From Ascidia mentula (taxonomy: Eukaryota > Chordata > Ascidiacea > Phlebobranchia > Ascidiidae), in the NCBI GenBank assembly GCA_947561715.1, contig OX387200.1:19284501-19348500 (forward strand): a stretch of 64,000 nt of DNA, read 5' to 3'. Positions 25,346 to 37,250 of the stretch are shown in pieces. Under the pieces are notes generated by a model, which did not search any database, had not been told where the DNA came from, and was given only the letters and a program-made list of their open reading frames with translations. How positions within the stretch are numbered: position 1 is the stretch's first letter; each line of letters opens with the position of its first letter. A program made the translations under genes and the position numbers.

Positions 25346-25720
25346 AGCTGCCAAGTAAGTATTCTCAATATATGTATACAGAGCACCATTTAGAAATCTT
25401 TCTGTTGCACTGCTGTTGGTGTTCACGGCAATTCGGCATTCACCAACACTGAAAGTCAATCGATAGGGCTTCCCTGTGCAAAATTGCAAAACATTGGAAG
25501 TGGACAAATTCTTGCGTAAAATGTTAATAAAAATACAACATTGCAATTTGGTGTTTACAAAACATATATGTCGTTGTTAATATATCTAGAAATTGTATTG
25601 CAACTTGTTTAATATTTTTGAACCCCGGTATCAGGAAATGAAATATTTCACGCATCGCTGCCAACACGCTTCTCTGCCTTGACGTAAATCTGATTCCCTC
25701 TTTTCCTCTTTTCCTTCACC
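25346..25720. promoter_or_regulatory. Shared RIC3/RPS11 promoter region with TOP-like tract
   Basis: The two start codons are 375 bp apart and point away from each other, so one short region must drive both. The 25 bases before the RPS11 ATG are almost pure pyrimidine (CCCTCTTTTCCTCTTTTCC), as in the 5' terminal oligopyrimidine tract of translation-machinery mRNAs that respond to mTOR. The same tract could also act as a splice-acceptor tract. Which one applies cannot be told here. Confidence 0.55.
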
Positions 25721-27016
25721 ATGGCTGATTCGGCGCAGGTTTGTGTTAATTTGGTGTTTTTGTTGTTGTAGTGTGTGGTAATACGTCTTGTATTGGCATT
25801 AATCATCTGCTTCAGTTTTTGTGTCACGTAAGACACTTCCACGACGCTTGAAAACGTTAAAAGTAATAGATTTAGCATATGTTATGTTTGTTAAGTTTTT
25901 CTAAAGTTAACGTAACATGCTAATGTTGTAAGTCATAACCAAACGTAAGTAACAGTTACTGTGTGTTAAATTTTTTGGTCATTTTTCCTAAACAGTTGAT
26001 TCACCTTAACAATAGTTATTCGTTTGCAGACTGAGAGAGCGTATCAGAAGCAACCAACGGTATTCCTGAACCGTAAAAGGGTTTTGACTGGAAGCAAAAA
26101 GAAGCTTCGTCATGTCAAAAGCATCGGTCTGGGATTCAAAACTCCCAGAGAGGTAAATCGTCAAATATATGTATTTTTTATTTTTTATAAAGCAAAATTC
26201 TTTTAGGCAGTTGAAGGACACTATATTGACAAAAAATGCCCCTTTACTGGAAATGTGGTGATCCGGGGTCGCATTCTTACTGGAGCTGTTGTGAAAATGA
26301 AGATGAACCGTACCATCGTTATACGAAGGGATTTTTTGCATTACATCCGCAAATACAACCGTTTTGAGAAGCGACACAAGAACATTTCAGTCCATCTTTC
26401 ACCCTGCTTCAGGTTAGTTTATGTAATGTATGTGAACGAACTGGTCATGGTAATTGTATTATTATTGAATTGTTAAAGTCTTGAACAACCCAGGCTGTGC
26501 CAAAGGGCTCTGTTTAATATTAGATAGTTGTTTTGTATAATTTGGTGGTTTTATCTGTTTCTAATTGAAGTTGTGTTGGTGTATATATTTAATACATTAT
26601 CTCAATAATAGTAAAAAATCGGTTATTTTCCAGCCATTGGCAGTACCAGGCTCATTAGCACAGTTTTAATAAGCCGGTGTTCCTCAAACTTTTTTCCTGC
26701 ACTGCCCTATTATTCTCAACATCTTAAAAACTTCAGTGAATGACCAACAAATTCCACAAAAAACAGCCCTATCAATAGCTTGGTGATTTGAAAACGCCTC
26801 AATTGAAAAAAAGGGCGCTAAATTATTTTCATTTCATGAAAAATGATTTATTGCTTTGTACACTTTTTAATTTGGAACGTATTATTATTCAGAGATGTGC
26901 AGCTTGGCGATTTGGCCACAGTCGGTGAATGCAGACCCCTCAGCAAGACCGTCAAGTTTAATGTGATCAAGATTGCCAAGGCAAAAGGAGCTAAGAAACA
27001 GTTTTCCAAGTTTTGA
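25721..27016 (+). CDS. RPS11: 40S ribosomal protein S11 (uS17)
   Basis: Four exons, 25721-25738, 26030-26152, 26207-26412 and 26893-27016, encode 156 residues (human 158). uS17 binds 18S rRNA in the body of the small subunit. Family sequence is near continuous: [63 protein letters not shown] and the basic C-terminus KKQFSKF. Exon 1 holds only six codons. Two AATAAA-type signals lie within 30 bp of the stop. I looked for C/D-box snoRNAs in the introns, as some animal RPS11 genes host them, and saw none that convinced me. Confidence 0.98.
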
Positions 27017-27669
27017 ATGTTGCTTCTGCTCCAAATAAAATAAAACCAACATATATGTTTTGTATTTGCTTATGCCAGTGTATAGGTAGATGCCAGTATT
27101 TATCTCTTTTCTACATTTTAGGTCCGCTGTCAATTTGCAGGGGTAATAATTGAATGGATTTTTTTTAAAATCCCTTTTTTACTACTACAGCTTTTTGCAA
27201 TCCTAGGATTAGAAGAACACATAATTTTTTATTGTCAAGCAACTAGATGTATATACCTAAAACTTGACAGTGTACTGTGTATAATTATTAGTGTAATTAT
27301 GCTGTTGCAGAAATTAAAAAAGCATAGAAAGAATACCACTAAGTAATAAAAGCATTTTGTGATCGTGGAAAGCAGATACACACTGTATTTAAGCGGATAT
27401 AAGTGACAATTTGTGTGATGCAATAGCTTAAAGTTGTGACAAAGTATTTTTTAAATAAGCATGAAGCCAATAATATGCATGAAGCATGAAGAATATTGTA
27501 TTAGTTGCATTTTTATGACCAGCACAAGGTCTCTGGTGTTTGAACCACGTCAGGAGTGCAAAATTCAAAACCTAACTTGCGTCACAGCCGAACATAACTT
27601 GAAACAAAATGTTGAAGAGTGTTCAAAACTCCGTTGCAAAAACTGCTTCATCAGGGGCCATTTCAGTAA
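27017..27669. repeat. Convergent intergenic region with a decayed repeat
   Basis: It lies between the 3' ends of RPS11 (+) and the phosphatase gene (-). The block 27455-27477 repeats 19723-19745 with one mismatch. No gene is seen. Confidence 0.4.
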
Positions 27670-30600
27670 TCACGTGGTGTCGAGGCGGATGGTGCGGAGT
27701 TTTCTCTCATCCACCAAAACGCAAGCAGCCTCGTTCGATCCTCCACAGTAATAAGAGGATGAGAAAACGGTCAGGAGTTTGCCGTTTTGTTGCACCTGCC
27801 ACGAAGTAATTTGAAAAACCAGCAATTTTCGGTAGCAACGGGAAATGTATTTCACAAATCGCCCAACTGCTAAGCTGTTATATTGGCGAAATCAGTTATA
27901 TTCATGCCAAAAAGACAAAAGCTCTATTTTCTTTTGCTATGCCTTTAATAGATTAATATGACCGCGAAGGACAAACTAACCTTGAAGCCAATTTGTTGCA
28001 CTTCGTGAGCCCGAATCACGTGACTGAAGCCGTTTTCCTGCAGAAAACGTTCAAGCGCATCTGAAGTGAACATGCTGGCAGTTCTTCTGCGTTGATTCGG
28101 AACGAAGCCGTCCTGTTTGAAGATGCTCTTCAACTCTTCGAGCGGGCAATCTTCCGTCCTAAAAAATGCATTTAAACGCCACCTCAAAGAAAGCACCGGA
28201 TTGTAAGATTATGTGTTTTCAGAGCTGTATATTCATTGGCACATTGGAAACGACATGTACAATATTTCAACATAGGTTACCGCATAAATAAATGCAATCA
28301 CCTTTGGCATTTTTTAAATGCTTTAAAATACAAAAAAATACTTCATCACAAATTTAGAATGCTTACAAATAATTATTAAGTGCCTTAAAATACAAAAAAT
28401 AACACGCCAAACTGACACTTCGTAGGAACAGAAATCACGACTGACCCATATTGCTATTAACATTGTCATGTTTAAAAAAAAATACTTCATCACATATAGC
28501 TATTAAATCCGCTATCAGCAATTCCGACTACCTTATAGGATCGTTCCACATGAGCTCCCACGCCAATGGACTCGCTGTCTCCGGGTCGGGCAGGGGACAC
28601 GGGACCTCGTTGATGGCGTCGATCACGTTGTCATGTGATTCCTGGTAGAACGCCCGGTTGGGAATTCCCCCATGGACGGTGAAAATCTGACGACAAATGG
28701 AAGGTTTTACACACGGCTACTATGATGCGCAGTCTGGAGACTAAGACACTCCGTTCTTTATCAAAAGTTCACAAAATGCTCATGAAAGATAAAGCTTTTC
28801 ATTGTAGTTTGGGTGCCTTTGCGGATCTCGTAGTCATTGTGCCTCCCAACACGAACCCTAACCCCAACCTGACAATCTCTCCCAGAACTTTCCTAGAATA
28901 TGTAATTTACCAACATACCCACAATGGCTCTTTGTACACACCGTTGTTTTTGTAATTGTAGCCGAATTTTCTTCTTCAATCTTTTTTGGCACGGTAAAAA
29001 CTACGCAGGTTCATGAATTCCCAAGACTGTGGTAAGTGAACTATACCTTTTCATCAACCACTGCCGCCACAGGCAACACGTCAAAGCAGGCGTTGATTGC
29101 TTCCCATATTTTCGTGCCATGGTGCTCGCCAAACTTTGTTGCACATTCACTTTGGAACGAGAAGGCTGCTTGGATATCCCTCAACTCGTGATTGCCACGA
29201 ACCAAGAAGATCTTATTCGGGCAGAGAATCTTCTGAGATAGCAAGTAGGCCACAACCTGGAAGTTGGATAAATTTAACTACCTCCCCTTTAAGTTTAAAG
29301 AAAAACCGGCGCAAATTCCAAGTAAGATTTTAAAGATTGCTGACAGACCAGTGACGTGTTACATGACTGCCAGAATTGCTTTTGTTCTTGTAAGAATTAC
29401 GACAGAAATGCTTCATGATAAGTAACATTTTTTAAATAAATTTTACCTCAACGCCATTTGCACCTCTATCCACATAATCACCAAGGAATAAAAACCGACA
29501 AGGGGTAAGAAGCATGCCGACCCTCCAGAGTGCCTTTTCGAAGCATACAAGGTCATGGTAATTACCATGCAGGTCACCAAGGATGTACGTCGGTGATTTT
29601 AGCTGCAACACGCTACAAAACCAAGATGGTCGGTTGTCCACTTGAGACTATTTGAAGCATGTCGCAAGAACTTGTAAACTACAACTGGAGCCTTGTGTAA
29701 TAAACCCAAATGTCACAAAAATAACGTTTAAACATATTTTGTTAGTTCCCGATAAAACTAATCTTTTTCTTTCAAATCTTTAAAAGTTTTTTTTAAGTGT
29801 TTATTTGAATCCGACGTTTTGTCTGCCATCCGGCGAGACTTTCTCAGGGTTAACACTTTAGAAACTTAAGTGCCAGAAGAACAATTCTGATTAATTAGTA
29901 TGCCTGGCAGCAAAAATAGCAGTATAATCTTTTTCTGTAAGGTGACATACCGGGGTTCATTCTGCAGGATGCCTTTCGCTTCCCTGCATACAGCTAACAA
30001 ACATTTTGCAAGTGCAGACATCTCGACTTCTCCCCACGAAAACTCAGGTTTTGTGCCTAGAAGGGAGATGAGATAATAAATAAAACATACTGGATGCATG
30101 TTGATAAAGATAGATTTTTAAGTCAAGCCGTCAACATGCATTTTAAACACCAAGAACACTACAACGTTACCTTTTTGGGCCCTTTCAAAATATCTTAATC
30201 CGTTGAGCATCTCGTTGGCATGGGAACGTTTGTTGAAAGCCTGTACACTGGCCATTCGACCAAACTTGACTTTCTCGTTGGGAAGTTGGAAAGGCTTTTC
30301 AAGCAAAGTCGAACTTGCGCTCGAACTTACCGCCTGTTTGACAGAAAACATTTGGTTTGTGATGTAGTCTATCAGCGCATTTTTTAGGAAAATCAAAAGA
30401 ACCACTTTGGAATTAACAGTTGATATCTCCTAAGGAGTACCACGATTAAGCAGCGAAATAGCTGAAACTGTGTTTAAACATTTGAGAGAAAGATTTTGAA
30501 GGCCGCATGTTAGTATTACAAACATCAACTTTGTACGTTTTCGTCAACTCCCAGTTCGTAAAGCGATTTGGCCTCCACTGTGGTTCCTGTCCGCCGAACT

Positions 30601-33600
30601 TTTACTGAATGAAGGGCCAGAGTGTACGGCTCGTCCCTCGGCGAGTCACCATCAGAACTGAGAGAGGCTTGAAGCAGGGACTGTGAAATCGGAGGTGATT
30701 CCCCATCTACGGGAAGGGTGCTTGCCGGTTCTGCAATTGTAATGAGGATTTAAAAAATTTCAAATACACCACATTTTTAAAATCCTCTATTATACAGCAA
30801 CAAAAGTAATGACAATATTCAATAGTTTTTTTTCCTATATATCTTAAAACGTCATTAGCTGGGTGAGAATCAGTGTATGTGAAACCAACATATAAAAACA
30901 AACTTATGTATAAACAACTCATCCAGACACATTGATTGCTGAATAATTAGGTAGCTAGCAAGTTTATAATATTCTAAAATAGTTGCTTTTGCATGATTAC
31001 AGGTTTTGTAATACGAGTCACTAAAGGAAATGACAATTACGTCAATACAGCTCATGGATGAATCAAAGCACAGACAGATTTTGTAGAGAAACAAAAACTG
31101 CAGTTCCTCTTTATTACTCACCTGAAGCGTTGCTCAATCCACAGACAGCAGAATTGTTTTCTAAGGTTTTTCTTCGCTTTAAAAGCATCTTCGGACTTGT
31201 TTTAGATCGTCTAAGAAAACAAACTTTTAAACAAAAAATCAATTCTTCATAGTGAGCTGCAAACAGGGCCACTGTTTAGATCTAACAGGTCTCATCAGTA
31301 GAGCTTTGGTGTGACTTTCAACGGTCTTGTCAGGAAAACAGCCATACAAGACTTCCACTTTGTGGTGACCACACAGTTACCTTCAATCATTGTGAACCAT
31401 TGTTTACACATAAAAACAATTGTTTTACTGAAAATGCACTTTGACACATTGGTAAGATTGTTGCTCACTCACTCAGGGGATTCACGATCTCTTTTCAGAT
31501 TCTTTATCCACGGTTTCTCAAACATCCTGAAAAGGCCTGAAGTTCCACGAAACTTTAGCTGGCCGACAGTGTCCAGAAATGCACTCAGCGTCAGTTGTTT
31601 TTGCACATGATCACCAAACAACCTGGGCATTAAAATGATGTGCAATTATCCGCCTTGCTGCAGCTCATTCTGTGGTATATGGATCGAGCTATTTTAACAA
31701 CACAGGGTGTATGGATTTTGTGTTAAGACTGAATGTAAAATTATATCCTCCAGATGTAGTAACGGAAATGGACAAACAATAGAGAATTGCCAACTTACTT
31801 TGCTGATTTCTTGGCTTCTGCCACAAGCTTGTCTTTAACAATGGTTTCCCCTTTGTTTTTCTTGATGTCCGTCAACATACGTCTTTAAATGGTTAGTTTA
31901 CATTTTTTTAAATTATACAAGTTGCACTTGCAAGAACAACATCTCACAAGAGTGTATACTTACAGGAAATCTTGAAATGTCAGGTTTTCATCCATTGTGC
32001 GATCATAAAATCTAAATATGCATCTGCACCTGCAAAATAATAATGGAAAATTAATCACATCATGTCAACTGTGCATTACTAAATTTTGTAAACAGATTAA
32101 TCATCACATTATTTGTAGATCATTGGGTGGTGGTGTTTTTTTATAGCACATACAAATAGGTATTATTACCTGTACTCTGCCATTTTTCCTCCATGTGGCA
32201 CATGAGGTTGCATGAAGTAGACTGCAAGCAGGAACTCATGAAAGGAAATGAAAGATTGCCTCAATTCTGTCATGCAAAAAGACCTGCAAACATCAATATT
32301 TCATATTATCATTTACATTACAATGTTGCACAGTTTTTTATGCACAAACCTAAAGTAATCTTCTTGTCTGAGAGAATCGAATTCTCCCAATACAGTTTCA
32401 CAGAGATTGCCACAAAAACTCTCCAAACTTAGAAAACACGACGGAAAACTTTGACCATAAAATAGCTGACGTAGAAAGAACACTTCCTCTGACTCAAAAT
32501 TCACTGCAGAAAACAGTTTTTCTTGCAAAGTCCTTGGTATTTTGGAATCTACTTTGCTTTGGTGGTCAGTAACCAAGGTGGAAATGCTATTGCAATATTT
32601 TTGGCCATTTTGCTGTTCAGCGTTTAACTGCAGTTCAGTAAGCTCAGAACTCTCGAATTCACCAGTTTCAGTCAAATTTTTGCTGTTTGCTGCCAATGGG
32701 CTTGTAACATAATTTTGATTAAAATCCCAGATACTGTTATTAGGTGCTGCATTTAATGCACTATCTAGTGCAAGTCTTGTGTACAGAATGGGTTCTGGTC
32801 CATAAAGTTTATTTCCACTTTTATTTGTCAAGAACTGGTCAGTCATTTCTTTCATTTCATCTACTGTGAACCACTTAAACATTGTTTCAATGGTTTCGGC
32901 ACCGGACATTTGATCATCATCACACACCTGATCATCAGATGATGGACTTTTGATGTCATTTCTTTCTGAAGAATACATCACAAGATGTGTAAGTAGGATC
33001 CTTTCACTACAACAGTCACACTTTTTGCAAGCACATATTTTGAGTTTTTCGTCTTGTTCAGTTCGTTGTGTGACTGGAAACCTTGAAATGTTGAGAATGC
33101 CGGAGGACTGGAACTCAAATCCAACAACCGACGTTATGAGCTCTTTCAGGGCATCATCAATGTTGTCCTAAAATGTAATGATTTTTTACTGGAATTCACC
33201 CCATCCACTTGAGGGTTGGCTGGTTTTGTAATTCATATAATTCGGATGAAAACATATTTCAACCAAAAGATTTCAACCAAAATGCAATTTGCCTCATATC
33301 TGGCCACTGATAAAAATAATATGTGTATAAGCTAACATCTATGTTTGGAAACTTTGGCATTAAGACTAAAGCTTGACATTTCTGGCACAAACCTTCGGCG
33401 ATATTGGTTGGAATGGTAACCAGTAAGACTCCTTTTTAAGGTGGTTGTCGACCGGCCGAAGGGCACATTTAGAGTTGTCTTTGTTCCATATAAACACTGC
33501 AACGTGCATTTTGGAACCTTAGAAATCACCCCACATATCAATACAGACGATATCTTCACTGTTGTGCCTTCGAAAAAGACAGTAAACCTGTTCCTCTTAT

Positions 33601-33980
33601 TACCGTCGTGTATTTGTAAAAATACTCCAAATTCCTAAGAGGGGATCTCCCCTGTGTAACGGAATTGCACTGGGCCATAAAAAGTGTTAAAAACATGTAA
33701 ATATGTTGTCTTTCGATAACTTATGGACTTTCCATCACAAAACTTAATGTGTTTTAGATATTGGCAAAAATAGATTATATCGTTTTGAACAAGGCGGTTG
33801 AGTTTACTTTTTTGGGTAAAAGTATTTCTAAGCTGCTACGAACGCAGAATCAAACCACATAGAAACTAAAACAATATTCAATCATTGGACTGGGGTCATG
33901 AACTTTTACACACGAAAATGTTGGAGGGCTTTTCCAGCAAAGAGTTAAATTAAACTTACCGAGAAAGCCATGTGAGTCAT
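27670..33980 (-). CDS. EF-hand plus PPP-family Ser/Thr phosphatase
   Basis: Fifteen exons on the minus strand: 33980-33960, 33167-32350, 32283-32170, 32029-31964, 31882-31799, 31622-31473, 31210-31122, 30730-30537, 30333-30171, 30056-29951, 29612-29447, 29256-29047, 28686-28532, 28158-27981, 27795-27670. Phases agree throughout and give 879 residues. The C-terminal third is a PPP catalytic domain with metal and phosphate motifs in order: GDLHGN (about residue 613), GDYVDRG (647), RGNHE (677), HGG (732), RAHE (828), then SSSYYCGG in place of the usual SAPNYCG. The N-terminal half has a Cys cluster (CACKKCDCC) and an EF-hand-like loop, [12 protein letters not shown], at about residues 327-338, with a weaker second one following. 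PPEF phosphatases carry EF-hands after the catalytic domain, so this is a different order. I do not recognise a vertebrate counterpart. A second in-frame ATG lies at 33971. Confidence 0.85.
31257..31390. repeat. Dispersed repeat copy in phosphatase intron
   Basis: It shares GGTCTCATCAG, GGTGTGACT and a following AAACAGCC with 19790-19850 in the MBTPS2 gene, at about 70-75% by eye. It lies in the intron between phosphatase exons 6 and 7. Confidence 0.45.
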
Positions 33981-34544
33981 GTAAGGTTTTTCTGACTTCG
34001 CAAGTTATTTGAAGCACCAGGGTGCCCTATTTCGCGGTACATGAACTATACAAAACAAAACAAAACTGTTTCAAAATCCGTGTGGCATTAAATGCAAATG
34101 TCAGTTATTTTCAGTTTTGAAAATTTTGTTTGGTTAGTTTAAGATACAGGATTTTCGACAAAACTGTGAACTGCTAGACTATGAAGAGGCGTGTGAAACC
34201 AGATATGCTTGCGCCAACATGAAGCAAACTCAGTGTTTCAGTTGTTATCTTATCGAACCCAATTCATTCAAATGAGAACAAAGATTTAAAGGTTGTTCAA
34301 ATTTTTTCCATGTTTTGTTGATGTATTTTTATTCTTTGATTTGGAAATTAGGCTAAAATGTGAAATCGCTGTAAAGGTCGACAAGCTAATAGCGCTGGTC
34401 TAATAGCCTATATAAATAAATAAAAAGTTAGGTTTACGTTTTGTTACAAATAGAAATCTGCTAACTGGGAGTGTTGCATTTTTCTTCTCAAAAGGATTTG
34501 TCTTAAGTGTTGTGGCTCAAGTGTTGCAAAATTAGTCGAGCACA
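33981..34544. promoter_or_regulatory. Divergent intergenic region, phosphatase and CTLD receptor
   Basis: The genes on both sides point away from it, so both promoters should lie here. An AG at 34534-34535, ten bases before the receptor ATG (AAAATTAG), could be a trans-splice acceptor. No defined motif otherwise. Confidence 0.35.
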
Positions 34545-35534
34545 ATGAGCTGCAGTTCGTGTTTATTCGGAAACTCCAGATACGTTTTCTACACCGATCA
34601 CTTTCGGTCGTATCAAGACGCAGTTGACACTTGCAAGGGCTTGGGAGGTGCATTGGCTGCAATCAACACCGACGACGAACTAACTTCGTTATACAAGTGT
34701 TGCGACAACAGAGAAATGTGGATCGCAACTCAACCAATGGACAACAACGTCACTACTGGAGTTAACTGTCCAACTCTAACAGGAATGGTTAAGTCGAGTG
34801 CATTGTGCAAGGATTGGAAAAACTACGTTTGTCAGTTTTCAACCGGGGTACCGGCAGACGTGATGAACGCCGTTACACCTTCGACTTACTACAGCACCTT
34901 GCTGAGCACGACAACATTACGTGACACAACTGTCCATGCTGTGGGAACAATATCACCATCACTTGGCAATGCTGCCACTACTTTCAATTCTAATGACAGT
35001 CATCAGCATTCTGTCATTTTCTCTTCACCAACACAAGCAGACGTGGTTGCGCTGCCGACTAACAAAATCTTTGTTACTGCATTGGCGGCGGGCAGCGCCG
35101 GGGCAGTCGTCTTGATCTTGGCAATATTAGCCTTTGTTTTCTACTGCCGGACACACGGAAGGTCGACAGATGAAGAAAATTCTGTTAGCAAAAACAACGC
35201 AGTATTCGGGCTTCAGCAGATTGAACCATTTTACTAGTTAGTAATAAAATATTATATACCAAACTTTCCAAAGCGCCTTTTTTTCATACGCATAACTTTT
35301 GGGCTTTGCAGGTCTTACTGTACTGCAATCGAAATTTTTATTTACTTTCAAAATGCCAAATTTCAAATTTGCAGCGAGATTCCCGAGACAGCGGCGCCCG
35401 ATGAGGAGGCGACCTACATGCAAGTTGGTGGACACCTTCAAGATTGGAAACAACAACGATCAGCGACTTACGAAAACCATTTGAAGGAAATCAATGGTTA
35501 CCTTCAGCCGCATCGAAATTTGACTTGGACATAA
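34545..35534 (+). CDS. Single-pass C-type lectin-like receptor with tyrosine-motif tail
   Basis: Exon 1 (34545-35236) has an open frame of 230 codons that would stop at TAG 35235-35237. That TAG overlaps a GTTAGT donor at 35237. Splicing to the acceptor at 35374 (TTTGCAG) removes the stop and adds 53 residues, giving 283 residues and a TAA at 35532-35534. Residues about 6-97 resemble a C-type lectin-like domain (Cys pattern, MWIA motif, final NYVCQF). A Ser/Thr-rich stalk follows, then a membrane helix at about 175-200 and a cytoplasmic tail. The spliced tail has four tyrosine motifs: YEIP (231), YMQV (245), YENH (263) and YLQP (273). YxxP motifs are Crk-type and YxNx is Grb2-type SH2 ligands by known preference. 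No N-terminal signal peptide is visible, so an upstream exon may be missing. The unspliced form would lack the tail. Confidence 0.75.
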
Positions 35535-36421
35535 AAAACGATTTTTGAAAAAAATGCTATACTTTACTTCAGGATTGCATAACACAGGGCAAACATTAAA
35601 ACATGTCTTCATCGTGTATGCAGTATTATGTAGTTTTTAATGGGTTTTTACCTTCTTCGTTGCTACCGATTTGTCAGTTTTCAAAGTGCTTTTGGGCATT
35701 TTTCAAAGTGCTTGCAAGTTCTTGACGTGTAAAATAGGGCATTTTTGAAATTCAAGCAATTACTTGAACTATGAGTTGTAATCACACGACCGGATAGTAA
35801 AGTTGTAAACTGTTTTGACTCATGTGCATTCTCATTTAGCTTGTATATAGGAACATGATTGTATTGAAAATACTCGGGCTCGATTTAGACATTAAACTTT
35901 ATGCAAATGTTTTTTAAATGACAAAACTTGCATGCTGTCACAACATGGCCGGACAGTATTTATTCTTTATTATGCGAGTTACATAATCACGGTTTTCTTG
36001 GTTTGTTCACGTGGTTGTTTTACACAAATGAAATTCATCTTTCGTGTAAATATATGTGAGGATATGTCCGTTCATTGCCAATCCAACAGTAGAGTTTGGT
36101 CATGTTGGATTTGGTCAAGGGAAGAGCTTCTATCACTGACCATTCCACTTTGTCAGAAAAGTAAAATTTCCGCATATCTATGACGTAATTCAATAATAAG
36201 TTAACTGGCAACGCAGGTCGCTTAATCGATAGTGACATAATTTGGAGAACACACGCTAACATACAGTTTAAAACTGTACAAATGAATTTTTGCTTTTGTT
36301 GTGCGCAATATGTTTTACGATGAGCACTAGATTATGCAAATCGGGTCTTCTCAAACTGGGGGAGCCGAATTTTATGGGTCGCAAAAAGTCAATTTCACAC
36401 AAAATACAGCATTTAGTTGTG
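35535..36421. other. Intergenic stretch, nothing assigned
   Basis: A/T-rich, with short unsupported frames only. A segment near 36335-36385 (TTCTCAAACTGGGGG then GGGTCGCAAAAAG) resembles the left end of hAT-type repeats, but no matching right end was found. Confidence 0.4.
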
Positions 36422-36639
36422 CTATTTTATAAGTGCAAGTTCTAAGCGAATGTGGTTGGGAAGGTCTCGGTGTAAATAATTACGACAGCACAGTTTCATC
36501 ACGTTTATCGCACCTCCAGTCTCATTGCCAGGCAATGTTGTTTTTAAATAGGAATTTATTTTCTTCTCCATTCCTTCGGCTTCTTCGCAGACACAAGCGT
36601 CCACCTCTTCCTCCATTAGCGGCACCATTTCGCCACCGT
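36422..36639 (-). CDS. Possible terminal exon of an unknown minus-strand gene
   Basis: A frame of about 73 codons runs from a good acceptor (GCATCACAG, at 36640) to a stop. The product has an acidic, Glu/Met-rich start (EMVPLMEEEVDACVCEEAEG) and then a Lys/Leu-rich part. Acidic composition and lack of stops suggest coding. No upstream exon with matching phase (1) could be fixed; the segment near 36790-36840 is a weak candidate. Family unknown. Confidence 0.3.
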
Positions 36640-37250
36640 CTGTGATGCAAAAAAATATCACCAAACACACATCGTTGATGGTAGCGATATATATTTTCTA
36701 TTCTGCGTTTCGTGTTTTTTTTATGTAAGTTCGAGACAACGATCGTGCAGTCAGCTGAGTTATAATTTTTTTTTGTTAAAAAAATATGGCCCATTTCGCC
36801 TAATAAGGCAGTATCAGTTTCAACTGCCACAGGTGAAAAACAAAAACAAAAAAGTAAATTATTGTGTTTTGGGCTGGTAAAATACAGAATAAGTAATGTT
36901 GGAACGCCAAACGCCCCTATTTGTCCAAGCAAATATTGTTTTAGGAACGTTTGAGATCAACAAAATTTATACTTATACCTTAAATTGCCTTTTCCTTTCC
37001 ACTGTTTTAAACTCAATAAAAAGCACACACATAAAAATTTACAATTATGAAATTCCTTGCAACCACAAATATATTTTTAACACGTGACGATTATAGAGTA
37101 TTAGTCAATTTCACTGTGGTAATGAAACAGCATTGTATGTTTTGCGCCAAACTTACTTCTCACAACAATGAATCGAGTCATTTCTTGGCCTGCAAGTACA
37201 TCCAGAACCTACACAAATATAAAGAAAAACTTTCCAATATATAATTGCAG

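Noticed and set aside
26670-26870. Possible fourth hAT-type MITE (left end like GTTCCTCAAACTTTTTT)
   Set aside because: No matching inverted right end or 8-bp flank was found.
26413-26892. Intronic snoRNA in RPS11
   Set aside because: No C box with a properly spaced D box was found in this or the other RPS11 introns.
27461-27809. Plus-strand frames of 96 and 66 codons
   Set aside because: They lie antisense to the last phosphatase exon and its 3' flank and have no motifs.
32313-32981. 222-codon frame as a separate gene
   Set aside because: It is the interior of phosphatase exon 2; the frame continues upstream to the acceptor at 33168 and downstream by splicing.
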